Below, one piece after another: positions 38,594-46,652 of a stretch of 64,000 nucleotides of DNA. Position 1 is the first letter of the stretch; each line of letters begins with the position of its first letter. A program made the translations under genes and the position numbers. A model generated the notes under the pieces. The model worked only from the letters and a program-made list of their open reading frames with translations. It did no database searches and was not told where the DNA came from. The DNA comes from Pyramidobacter sp. C12-8 (GTDB lineage Bacteria > Synergistota > Synergistia > Synergistales > Dethiosulfovibrionaceae): positions 1-64,000 of the forward strand of contig NZ_MUHX01000011.1 of NCBI RefSeq assembly GCF_002007215.1. Direction: 5' to 3'.

Positions 38594-41274
38594 GACTATG
38601 CCGCCTTCATTTCAAGAACCTCAACTCTCTCGCCGGAGAGTGGAACGTCGATTTCGAGTCGCCGGAATTCCGCGGCGGCCTGTTCGCCATCACCGGCCCC
38701 ACCGGCGCGGGCAAGAGCACGCTGCTCGACGCCGTGTGCCTGGCGCTTTACGGCCGCACGCCGCGCCTGGAGCGCGTCAACACCTCCGGCAACGAGATCA
38801 TGACCCGCGGCGAGCGCGAGTGTTTCGCCGAAGCGGTCTTCGAGATCGGCGGCGAGCGCTACAGCGCCTTCTGGTCGCAGAAAAAATCCTCCCGCAAGGG
38901 CGCGGCCCGGGAGTGGCAGGCGCCGAAGTGCCGTTTCTCGCGGCTCGGCGGCGGCGAAGAAGTGCTGGCCGACAGCGTCAGCTCCATGGCCAAAAAGGTG
39001 GAGGAAGTCTGCCGTCTCGATTTCGAGCGCTTCACGCGCACCGTCATGCTGCCGCAGGGCGGCTTCGCGGCCTTCCTGCAGGCCGACGGCGCCGACCGCG
39101 CCAAACTGCTCGAAGAGCTGACGGGCGCGGAAATCTACCGGCGGATCTCGCGCGAAGTCTACGACCGAACCAAGCGCGAGAGATTCGAGCTGGAGCAGAT
39201 CCGTTCCTCGCAGGCCGAACACGCCCCGCTGGCCGAGGAAGTCCGCGCCGCGGCGCAGCGGCGCGCCGCCGTCAGCGAGACGCGCGAGAAGGAACTGCGC
39301 GCGCGGGAAAAAACGCTTCGGCAGGCGCTGGACTGGTATGACCGCCGCGACGCCCTCTTGGCGCGCCGGGCGGAATACGAACAGGCGCGTTGCGAACTGA
39401 ACGGGGAGCAGACGGCTTTTGCGCCGCAGGCCGAAGATCTGGCGCGGGCCGAGCGAGCCGCGCAGGCAGGCGACCTTTATGCCGCTTTGACGCGCGGCCG
39501 CTCGCGCCTCGACGCCGCCGCGGGCGATCTGGAACGCCTCGAAAAAGACGCCGCCGCCGGCGCGCAGCGGCGCGAAGACGCGGAACGCCGGCGCGTCAGC
39601 GCCGCGGAGGATCTGGCGCTTTTGAAGAAAGAACACGGCGAGCAGGCCGAACTGTGGACCAAAGTCCACGACCTCGACCGCGAGATCGAAAGTCACGCCC
39701 TGCGCTGCCACGAACAGGAGACCCGCATCGCCGAGCTGGAAAGTTCCTTCGCCGCCGGCGACGCGCAGGACATCGCCGTGCTGGCCGAGCTGAATCAGTT
39801 CAAGTTCGAAGCCGAGGCGATGAACAAAAGCCTCGCCGGGGCGCGCGAAGAAAAGGAACAGGCGATGGCGGCCATGTACCGCGCCGACCTCAGCATGCTC
39901 AGTTCCCGCCTCGAAGAGGGCAAGCCCTGTCCGCTTTGCGGCGCCGTCCATCATCCCGCGCCCTATCAGCGCAGCGTGCTTCAGGAAGAAGAGTTGAAGC
40001 TTCATCAGAACGCCGAAAAAGCGGCGCGGAAAGTGACCGATCTGGAACGCAAGCTCGCCTCCATGCAGGAAAAGATCGCCGCCCGGCAGATGGAGCACAA
40101 GCGTCTTTCCACGATGGGGCAGACGGCGCAGCGTTCGCTCCTGGACGCGCGCGAAACGCTGGCCCGCGGACAGGAAAATCTGGAAGCGCGCCAGCGGGCG
40201 CGGCGCGAGCTGTTCGGCGAACGCCGTCCCGAGGCGGAAGCCGCGAAGCTGAAAGAAAAACTTGCCGCCGCCGAGAGCTCGTTGGCCGAGGCGGACGCGC
40301 TCCGCCATCAGAGCGCCCTCGACGCCGCCCGTACCGAGACCGAACTGGCAGGCGTGCGCGAAGATCTGGCGGCGCTGAGCGGCGAGCTCGCCGCAGCTCA
40401 GGCGCAGTTTGCCGAGAGATTGAAGCGCCTCGGCTTTGCGGAAGAATCCGCGTGGCGGGCCGCCGCGCTTTCCGAAGAAGTTGTCGCGGCTCTGCGCGCT
40501 CGTCTCGAAGAATTGCAGCGGCGCGAAGAAGCGCTGCGCTCGCAGGCGCTGCTGCTCGACGAGGAAGAGCGCGCGCTCGGTCCCGTGCCCGAGCTCGCCG
40601 CCGCCGACCTTACGGCCGCGCTCGAGGCGTGCGGAAACGAGCTGACCGAGCTGCTCAAGAACCGCGGCGCCGACGAGCAGATGCTGCGCCACGACGACGA
40701 ATGTCGCCGCCGTCTGGGCGAGCTGCGGGAAGCCGAAGCGCGCCGGCGGAAAGTCTACGAACTCTGGAGCGACCTCAACGACCGGATCGGCTCCGCCTCC
40801 GGCGACCAGTTCAGCCGCTACGTGCAGGGCCTCACCTTCCGCCGCCTCGTGCGGGCCGCCAACCTGCAGCTCGAACAGCTTTCCGAGCGTTACCGCCTCA
40901 AGGTGGCGGCCGACGACGCCCTGCGCCTCGACGTCGTCGACCTCTGGCAGGGCGGCGAAGTGCGCACCTCGCGCAACCTCTCCGGCGGCGAGAGCTTCAT
41001 CGTCAGCCTGGCGCTGGCTCTGGCCCTGTCGCACGGCATGAGGGAAGTGAAAGTGGACTCGCTGTTCCTCGACGAGGGCTTCGGCACGCTCGACGAAGAA
41101 ACGCTGGAGACCGTGCTCGACTGCCTGAACCGCCTGCGCGAGAGGGGCAAGCTCGTCGGCGTCATCTCCCACGTGAAGACGCTGCGCGAACGCATCGACG
41201 CGCATCTCACGCTCACGCCCGGCCCCGGCGGCCACAGCCTGCTGAGCGGTCCCGGCTGCTCGCGGCTGGGCTGA
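38590..41274 (+). CDS. sbcC: Exonuclease subunit SbcC (Rad50-like ATPase)
   Basis: 894 residues, somewhat shorter than the usual 1000 or so. Walker A (GPTGAGKSTLLDAVCLALYG) is near residue 35. Long Ala/Glu/Arg-rich coiled coils run from about 190 to 750, interrupted by the zinc hook CPLCG near residue 447. The ABC signature LSGGESFIVSLALALALS and Walker B DSLFLDEGFGTLDEE close the ATPase head. The SbcCD complex processes palindromic DNA, which may matter in a genome with many long perfect palindromes. The next promoter starts 4 bases after its stop. Confidence 0.95.
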   Translation: MRLCRLHFKNLNSLAGEWNVDFESPEFRGGLFAITGPTGAGKSTLLDAVCLALYGRTPRLERVNTSGNEIMTRGERECFAEAVFEIGGERYSAFWSQKKSSRKGAAREWQAPKCRFSRLGGGEEVLADSVSSMAKKVEEVCRLDFERFTRTVMLPQGGFAAFLQADGADRAKLLEELTGAEIYRRISREVYDRTKRERFELEQIRSSQAEHAPLAEEVRAAAQRRAAVSETREKELRAREKTLRQALDWYDRRDALLARRAEYEQARCELNGEQTAFAPQAEDLARAERAAQAGDLYAALTRGRSRLDAAAGDLERLEKDAAAGAQRREDAERRRVSAAEDLALLKKEHGEQAELWTKVHDLDREIESHALRCHEQETRIAELESSFAAGDAQDIAVLAELNQFKFEAEAMNKSLAGAREEKEQAMAAMYRADLSMLSSRLEEGKPCPLCGAVHHPAPYQRSVLQEEELKLHQNAEKAARKVTDLERKLASMQEKIAARQMEHKRLSTMGQTAQRSLLDARETLARGQENLEARQRARRELFGERRPEAEAAKLKEKLAAAESSLAEADALRHQSALDAARTETELAGVREDLAALSGELAAAQAQFAERLKRLGFAEESAWRAAALSEEVVAALRARLEELQRREEALRSQALLLDEEERALGPVPELAAADLTAALEACGNELTELLKNRGADEQMLRHDDECRRRLGELREAEARRRKVYELWSDLNDRIGSASGDQFSRYVQGLTFRRLVRAANLQLEQLSERYRLKVAADDALRLDVVDLWQGGEVRTSRNLSGGESFIVSLALALALSHGMREVKVDSLFLDEGFGTLDEETLETVLDCLNRLRERGKLVGVISHVKTLRERIDAHLTLTPGPGGHSLLSGPGCSRLG

Positions 41275-41277
41275 CTC

Positions 41278-41306
41278 TTGACCGGCGGCGGCCGGAGGAG
41301 TATGAT
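41278..41306 (+). promoter_or_regulatory. Promoter of the FMN riboswitch-ribBA unit
   Basis: TTGACC (41278-41283), 17 bases, TATGAT (41301-41306). It starts four bases after the sbcC stop codon and places the RNA start just before the riboswitch. Confidence 0.7.
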
Positions 41307-41327
41307 TCTTTTCGCACCATCACAATC

Positions 41328-41440
41328 GAACTTCAGGGCAGGGTGAAAGTCCCTACCGGCGGTAAAGCCCGCGAGCCGCAAGGCATGATTCGGTGAGATT
41401 CCGAAGCCGACAGTACAGTCTGGATGGAAGAAGCGAGTTC
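41328..41440 (+). promoter_or_regulatory. FMN riboswitch (RFN element)
   Basis: The conserved core is easy to read: CTTCAGGGCAGGGTGAAAG at 41331, then CCCTACCGGCGGTAAAGCCC, GCGAGCC, the GATTCGGTGAGATTCCGAAGCC arm, GACAGTACAGTCTGGATG, and the closing GAAG. It binds FMN and here controls ribBA, probably through the terminator that follows at 41461. Confidence 0.97.
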
Positions 41441-41460
41441 CGCCGTTGTCCCGGGATCCC

Positions 41461-41499
41461 GGCTCTGAAATGCCCCGCGCGTTTCAGAGCCTTTTTTTT
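41461..41499 (+). terminator. Riboswitch expression-platform terminator
   Basis: GGCTCTGAAA (41461-41470) pairs with TTTCAGAGCC (41482-41491), then eight Ts. It lies between the aptamer and ribBA, so FMN binding should cause early termination. Confidence 0.92.
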
Positions 41500-41546
41500 C
41501 GTAGCCAAACGACGGCCCTGATGATTTCCAGAGGGAGGAATCCGAC

Positions 41547-42746
41547 GTGATCCAGTACAACACCGTTGAAGAAGCCGCCGCCGAACTGCGCGCCGGCAAG
41601 ATCGTCCTCGTCGCCGACGACGAGAATCGCGAGAACGAAGGCGACATGATCTGCGCCGCCCAGTTCGCCGGCACCGAAAACGTCAACTTCATGGCCCGCT
41701 TCGCGCGCGGCCTGATCTGCATGCCCATGAGCGCGGCCTACGTGAAACGCCTCGGCCTGCCGCAGATGGTCGAGAGCAACACCGACAACCACTACACGGC
41801 CTTTACCGTCTCCATCGACCATATTTCCACCGCCACGGGCATCTCCGCCGTCGAACGCGGCGTCACTGCCCGCGCCTGCGTGGGCGACGACGCCAAGCCG
41901 GAAGACTTCCGCCGCCCCGGCCACATGTTCCCGCTGCTGGCCCGGCCGAACGGCGTGCTCGAACGCAACGGACACACCGAAGCCACGGTGGACCTGCTGC
42001 GCCTCGCCGGGCTGAAAGAGTGCGGCCTCTGCTGCGAAGTGATGCGCGACGACGGCGGGATGATGCGCGCTCCCGAGCTGGCGGAGAAGGCGAAAGAGTG
42101 GGGCCTGAAATTCATCACCATCCGCGCCATCCAGGAATACCGCAAGCGTCATGAAACGTTCGTCGAGCGCGTGGCGACGACGAAGATGCCCACCAAGTAC
42201 GGCTTCTTCACGGCCTACGGCTATCGCAACCGCCTCAACGGCGAGCATCACGTCGCGCTCGTCATGGGCGACGTGGGCGACGGGCGCGACGTGCTCTGCC
42301 GCGTCCACTCCGAATGCCTGACCGGCGACACGTTCGGCTCGCTGCGCTGCGACTGCGGCCAGCAGTTCGCCGCCGCCATGACGCAGATCGCCGCGGAAGG
42401 GCGCGGCGTCATGCTTTACCTGCGCCAGGAAGGACGCGGCATCGGCCTGCTCAACAAGCTGCGCGCCTACGCGCTGCAGGACCGCGGCCTGGACACCGTC
42501 GAAGCCAACCTGGCTCTCGGCTTCGAAGAAGACCAGCGCGAGTACTACATCGGCGCGCAGATCCTGCGCGACCTCGGCGTGCGCACGCTGCGCCTGCTCA
42601 CCAACAATCCGAAGAAGATCGAAGGGCTGGCGGATTTCGGCCTGGAGATCGCCGCGCGCGTCCCCATCCAGATGCCCGCCACCGCCAACGACCTGTTCTA
42701 CCTTCAGACGAAAGAGCACAAGATGGGCCATCTCGTCACCTATTAA
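41547..42746 (+). CDS. ribBA: Bifunctional DHBP synthase / GTP cyclohydrolase II
   Basis: 399 residues from a GTG start (GAGGGAGGA site). The N-terminal half is RibB ([18 protein letters not shown] metal site; [26 protein letters not shown]), making dihydroxybutanone phosphate from ribulose-5-phosphate. The C-terminal half is RibA: zinc cysteines in [20 protein letters not shown], then [11 protein letters not shown] and [10 protein letters not shown], opening GTP. Both feed riboflavin synthesis. Other rib genes are not in the window. The TAA stop overlaps by one base the end of a 150-bp repeat element. Confidence 0.97.
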   Translation: MIQYNTVEEAAAELRAGKIVLVADDENRENEGDMICAAQFAGTENVNFMARFARGLICMPMSAAYVKRLGLPQMVESNTDNHYTAFTVSIDHISTATGISAVERGVTARACVGDDAKPEDFRRPGHMFPLLARPNGVLERNGHTEATVDLLRLAGLKECGLCCEVMRDDGGMMRAPELAEKAKEWGLKFITIRAIQEYRKRHETFVERVATTKMPTKYGFFTAYGYRNRLNGEHHVALVMGDVGDGRDVLCRVHSECLTGDTFGSLRCDCGQQFAAAMTQIAAEGRGVMLYLRQEGRGIGLLNKLRAYALQDRGLDTVEANLALGFEEDQREYYIGAQILRDLGVRTLRLLTNNPKKIEGLADFGLEIAARVPIQMPATANDLFYLQTKEHKMGHLVTY

Positions 42747-42895
42747 TACTAATTCTTGATAGAAAGTATTAGCATAGTTTTCGGGGGCTGCGGGGGAGTT
42801 CAGTCGCTCAGAACTGCCTCGACTGCCGCGCGGCTCGCTTTGTGAATCTCCCCTGCAGCGCTCTTACGTTCGGCTTTTTAATTAAGAAATAGTAT
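42746..42895. repeat. 150-bp MITE-like repeat element, full copy
   Basis: The ends are inverted repeats: ATACTAATTCTTGATAGAAA at the left, and TTAATTAAGAAATAGTAT at the right. The inside is GC-rich and self-complementary. It is the reverse complement, with scattered changes, of the copy at 55422-55571, and has the same length. It has no ORF of its own and no clear target duplication. Confidence 0.82.
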
Positions 42896-42954
42896 GGCTC
42901 GCCGTCTCTGCGCGGAAAATGGCGAATGGCTGCAAGCGGCGCGGAGCTCCGCGG

Positions 42955-43014
42955 GCGCACAACGAAAAATGCGTGATGATCGGGCCCGATCATCACGCAT
43001 TTTTCGTTGTGCGC
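42955..43014. terminator. 60-bp perfect palindrome between convergent genes
   Basis: 42955-42984 is the exact reverse complement of 42985-43014 with no spacer. The arms include AAAAATGCG/CGCATTTTT, so a U-tract arises in either direction. It lies between ribBA (plus) and the RCK gene (minus). Confidence 0.82.
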
Positions 43015-43028
43015 CTTCGGGGAGCGCT

Positions 43029-43766
43029 TCAGCGCTCTCCGTTGTTTTGTCCCGGTTTCTCGCAGCTGATGTAAATGACTTTCATCGGCAGCTCCGCTTT
43101 CGTCCCCGCGGCGGGGTTGATCTCGTGACGCCAGACTTGGCGCGAATCGTTGTCGTCGCGGCGCATGACGCCGAGCGGCAGGTCGCCCTGCGCGCGGACG
43201 GCCGCGAAGATTTCGCCGATGCTCCTGCCCTGCCATTTGGGATCGAGATCCATCGTGTTCAGGCTGGAACGGTCGTCGGAATGGCTGAAGAGGTCGTTGG
43301 CGAAGTCGGAGATGCCCCGCTGCGAAGCGCAGAGCGCGATGTAATTGGCGATCAGACGATTGCAGTAGACCACGTTGTCCACGTTGGCGTTGTGGGCATG
43401 GCGTTCGTTTTCGGGATTGATGATTTCCAGCACGGAGTAGATCTCCGGATGCAGCGATTCGACGGCCAGCGCCGTGAGGATCGAGCGGGCGTCGACGGTG
43501 TCGGCCGGCAGAGAGCCGACGTTCTCGGCGAGGATGATGGCGGCCGTGGCGGTCTCGACGCCGGCCCTCTTGAGCGTTTCGTCGTCGGAGATGTCGCCTT
43601 CGACGACCGGCACGGCGCTGTTTTTCAGCTCTTCGGGACGCCTGCGGGCGACGACGACAACGGGTTGCCCGGAGGCTTCGAGTTCCCTGAGCACCTTGAG
43701 CGCGTGGGAGTTCCAGCCGCAGATGAGCGTGTGTCCTTGGGGGATGTTGACGAAGATTTCGGTCAT
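43029..43766 (-). CDS. Stand-alone RCK (TrkA-N-like) gating protein
   Basis: 245 residues. It resembles the cytoplasmic part of the channel encoded just upstream: HTLICGWNSHALKVLRELEA, VPVVEGDISDDETLKRAGV, ILTALAVESLHPEIYSVLEI, and NERHAHNANVDNVVYCNRL all have close counterparts there. It has no membrane segment. The nucleotide loop is GWNSHA rather than the usual GxGxxG, so NAD binding is doubtful. Sixteen bases separate it from the channel gene and GGAGG precedes the ATG. It probably joins the channel gating ring (inference). Confidence 0.85.
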   Translation of the reverse strand: MTEIFVNIPQGHTLICGWNSHALKVLRELEASGQPVVVVARRRPEELKNSAVPVVEGDISDDETLKRAGVETATAAIILAENVGSLPADTVDARSILTALAVESLHPEIYSVLEIINPENERHAHNANVDNVVYCNRLIANYIALCASQRGISDFANDLFSHSDDRSSLNTMDLDPKWQGRSIGEIFAAVRAQGDLPLGVMRRDDNDSRQVWRHEINPAAGTKAELPMKVIYISCEKPGQNNGER

Positions 43767-43782
43767 GGGTGAAGGCCTCCCT

Positions 43783-44844
43783 TTACTTCCCGCTGTTTTT
43801 CGAGATGAACACGACGCGCATGGGCAGCCTGACGGGCCTGGACGCCGGCGGGTTGATCTCGTGGCGCCAGCGTTCCGCTCCGGAAGAGGCGTCGGGCGTC
43901 ATGACGCCCAGCGGCAGTTCGCCGTCGGCCTGCATGGCCGCGAACAGCTCGCCGGTGGTCCGATTCTCCCACTGCGGTTCGATGTCGGCAGCGCGAAGGG
44001 CCGAGCCGCTGTCGGAATAAGTGAGGATGTCGCCGATGAACGAGCTGATGCCCTGCTGTGAGGCGCAGGCGGCGACGATGTCGGCCAGCGTGCTTTCGCA
44101 GTAGACGATGTCGTCCACGTGGGCGCGGCGGGCGTGGCGCTCGTTGGCGGGATCGAGCAGCTCGACGACCGTGTAGATCTCGGGGCGCAGCGACTCGACC
44201 GCGAGGGCGGTGAGCACGGTGTGCGCGTCGAGGTCGTCGTTCGTCAGTCGGGGCTGCGGTTCGGCGAAGACGATCGCCGACTCGGCTTTTTCGATGCCGG
44301 CCTGGATCAGGCGCGCCTCGTTGGTCGGTTCGCCGGCGACGAAAAATACGTCGTAATGCGACAGTTCCGCCGGCTTGGCGCGAGTCAGCACGGCGACCTG
44401 CCGTCCCGAGGCGGCAAGTTCCTTCAGCACGAGCTCGGCGCGGCCGTTCCAGCCGCAGAAGATCGTGTGCCCCTCGTATCTGCACGCGTTCAGTCCGAGC
44501 ATGTTCTTGAGATTGTACTTCATCACGCGCGTGAGCACTTCCGACAGCACGACGCCGAGCACGGAAATGCCGACGATGGAGAGCGCGAAGACGATCACGC
44601 GCCCGACCATCGTGTGAGGGTTGTTGGCGAACTCGCCCTGGCCGATCAGCGTGAACAGGATCGTCCACAGGGCTTCGAAGACGCTGCCCTCGCCGCCGCG
44701 TTCCAGCTTCCAGTACAGATAGGCCGAGCCGGAAACCAGCGTCAGGAATCCGAGCAGGATCCAGAAAAAATACTTGTGCAGCTTGCCGGCCATGTTGGCG
44801 CCGCGCTTCAGCCCTTTGACCTTTTGGGAATAATTCGAAGCCAC
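43783..44844 (-). CDS. Two-helix ion channel with RCK domain and unusual filter
   Basis: 353 residues from a GTG start (GGAGGTGA site). Membrane helix 1 is about 24-45, the pore loop about 56-72, helix 2 about 80-105, then an RCK domain (FCGWNGRAELVLKELAASG) like MthK or Castor-type channels. The filter reads TLIGQGE (residues 65-71), where potassium channels have T-T-V-G-Y-G-D. The inner Thr is Leu and the Tyr is Gln, so selectivity may not be the standard one. The ion carried cannot be fixed from sequence. Operon with the RCK protein downstream. Confidence 0.87.
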   Translation of the reverse strand: MASNYSQKVKGLKRGANMAGKLHKYFFWILLGFLTLVSGSAYLYWKLERGGEGSVFEALWTILFTLIGQGEFANNPHTMVGRVIVFALSIVGISVLGVVLSEVLTRVMKYNLKNMLGLNACRYEGHTIFCGWNGRAELVLKELAASGRQVAVLTRAKPAELSHYDVFFVAGEPTNEARLIQAGIEKAESAIVFAEPQPRLTNDDLDAHTVLTALAVESLRPEIYTVVELLDPANERHARRAHVDDIVYCESTLADIVAACASQQGISSFIGDILTYSDSGSALRAADIEPQWENRTTGELFAAMQADGELPLGVMTPDASSGAERWRHEINPPASRPVRLPMRVVFISKNSGK

Positions 44845-44999
44845 GATGTCACCTCCGCAGGAGTATGCAATCTGACGTCCCCCCTTCGGAACGCGCTCGG
44901 GGGACCAAAAATAAGTATAACAAAGAAACGGGAAAAATGCTTGCGGGCTTTTCTGCCCGCGGCGCGCGGAGAAACGGTTCCGCGCGCCGCGGCATAAAA

Positions 45000-45023
45000 A
45001 ACAGGCCCCGACGGCGGGGCCTG
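45000..45023 (-). terminator. Intrinsic terminator of the LEA-like gene
   Basis: CAGGCCCCG (45002-45010) pairs with 45015-45023. On the minus strand the stem is followed by TTTTTTATG. A further GC-rich inverted repeat lies at about 44956-44992. Confidence 0.85.
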
Positions 45024-45036
45024 CGAGCGGCGGTTC

Positions 45037-46428
45037 TCAGTTTTGTTTCTCGTCGTCCTTCTGGCGGAACATGTCGGGAGCGATGGTCTCTTCGGCGGTA
45101 TAGTCGTTGACGTCGTCCGCCGGGGAGACGGGCTGCCGAGGCTGCGGGGGAACGGCGGGAATTTGCGGCGCGGGCGGATCCTCGGGCGTTTCCTCTTCGG
45201 GAACGCGCAGAGCGTCGAAGCGGCTTTTTGCCTTCGCGGCCAAATCCTTGGCGCCGAGCGTCACTTTGTCCTTCCAGCCGCGAAGTTTTTCGCCCAGCGG
45301 CGCGCTCTTGCCGGGCTGTTTTTCCTCGCCGGCGTTCCCTTCGTCGCGGCCGGGGCGTTCGGCGTGGTCGCGGTGCAGCGTGCTCTTGGCGTTTGCGGCG
45401 ATTTTCCTGGCCTTCTCGGAAAGCTCGCCGCGCATGCTTTTGAATCGGCTGGCCGCTTTTTCGGAGAGGGCTTTCAGTTTCTCTCCGGCGCTGAGCGTCC
45501 CCTCGGCTTCGCGGGCGGCGCGGCGCTCTTCGCGTTTGGCGTCGGCCTTTTCCTTGAGGGCCCCCAGACGCTCGCCGGCGTTCCGGGCGGCTTCCTTCAA
45601 TCCCGTCGCGGCGCCCGAGGCGGCTTTGCCGAGGCGCTCGCCGGCGTTTTTGCCCTTCCGCGAAAGTTCCTGCATGGCGCTGGACGCGCTCTGGCCGAGT
45701 TTGTCTTTCGCGTTCTCGAAGGCTCCCGAGTCTTTGAGGTCTTTCAGCTTCTCTCCGGCGCCGCGACCGACCGAGACGAGCCCTTTGCCGGCCGCCCGGG
45801 CGACTTTGCCGGCGGCGCTGAGCGACGTGCCGAGGGCGATGCCGACGGCGTGGAAGATTCTGTTCGCCTTGGGAAACCTGTTTTCGACGGCACGGCGAAG
45901 GGCACGCGCCCCCTCGGCGACGCCGTAGAACGCCGTGCCGAACCCTTCGGCGGCCGCTCCGGCGGCGATGCGTCCCATCTCGCGGTTCTTCTCGCTGGCA
46001 AGGCGCAGCGCGCCGCTCTTCAGGATTTCTTTCGTCTTGTTCGCCGCCGCGGGGAGCTTTTGCGGAGCGACGCTCTGTTCATCGCGGCTCGTTTCTTCGC
46101 ACGGCGTCTCTTCCTCTTCGAAGTCGACGACGAGCTTCTCTTTTTTGCCGGCGTGGGCCCGGGCGCTGCGCTCGGCTGCGTCGGGCAAGGCGCTTTTGAT
46201 CAGGTGCCCGATCGCGGCGAACGTCTGCGCGGCCGAACGTTTGCCCAGCTGGTCTACGGGAACGGGGCGCCCCTCGGCGACGGGAGCGTTCTTGTGGAAC
46301 TTCTCGGCGACGTGGTGAAGGCCGTTTTTGATGGCGTTCATTTCCTCGTCGAAATCGTTGGGCGCGAGTTTCCTCAGCCCATGGGGCTGCGGTTTTTCTT
46401 TTTTGAGATCCTCACGGTCGGCTGACAT
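45037..46428 (-). CDS. LEA-like Ala/Lys/Glu-rich helical protein
   Basis: 463 residues from the ATG at 46428; the ATG at 46434 is only three bases from the AGGAGG site and is less likely. There is no signal peptide, but one small-residue apolar stretch near 185-205 (IFHAVGIALGTSLSAAGKVA). Residues about 200-410 carry irregular repeats of type AGERLGKAAxGAATGLKEAA, AGERLGALKEKADAKREERR and GEKLKALSEKAASRFKSM, with an 11-residue feel as in LEA proteins. The C-terminus is acidic and proline-rich (PEEETPEDPPAPQIPAVPP). Role unknown; stress protection or envelope spacing are possibilities. Confidence 0.7.
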   Translation of the reverse strand: MSADREDLKKEKPQPHGLRKLAPNDFDEEMNAIKNGLHHVAEKFHKNAPVAEGRPVPVDQLGKRSAAQTFAAIGHLIKSALPDAAERSARAHAGKKEKLVVDFEEEETPCEETSRDEQSVAPQKLPAAANKTKEILKSGALRLASEKNREMGRIAAGAAAEGFGTAFYGVAEGARALRRAVENRFPKANRIFHAVGIALGTSLSAAGKVARAAGKGLVSVGRGAGEKLKDLKDSGAFENAKDKLGQSASSAMQELSRKGKNAGERLGKAASGAATGLKEAARNAGERLGALKEKADAKREERRAAREAEGTLSAGEKLKALSEKAASRFKSMRGELSEKARKIAANAKSTLHRDHAERPGRDEGNAGEEKQPGKSAPLGEKLRGWKDKVTLGAKDLAAKAKSRFDALRVPEEETPEDPPAPQIPAVPPQPRQPVSPADDVNDYTAEETIAPDMFRQKDDEKQN

Positions 46429-46652
46429 CTGCATGTACCTCCTGCTTTTTCGCTGGAAAACGGCCGGCGCGAGCCGGACTGTCTGTCTTCATGCGGTGGT
46501 TTTGGCGCTGTATGTACGCACAACTGCCTCAACCATATATTTAAACTTGAAAACGGAGAAAAATCAACTGGCAAAGCTCATGAAATCATATTTTTTTGCA
46601 GGATCTTTGTGGTAAGATGATTTTATCTTTCTGTCGGAACGGGGTGTTTTTC

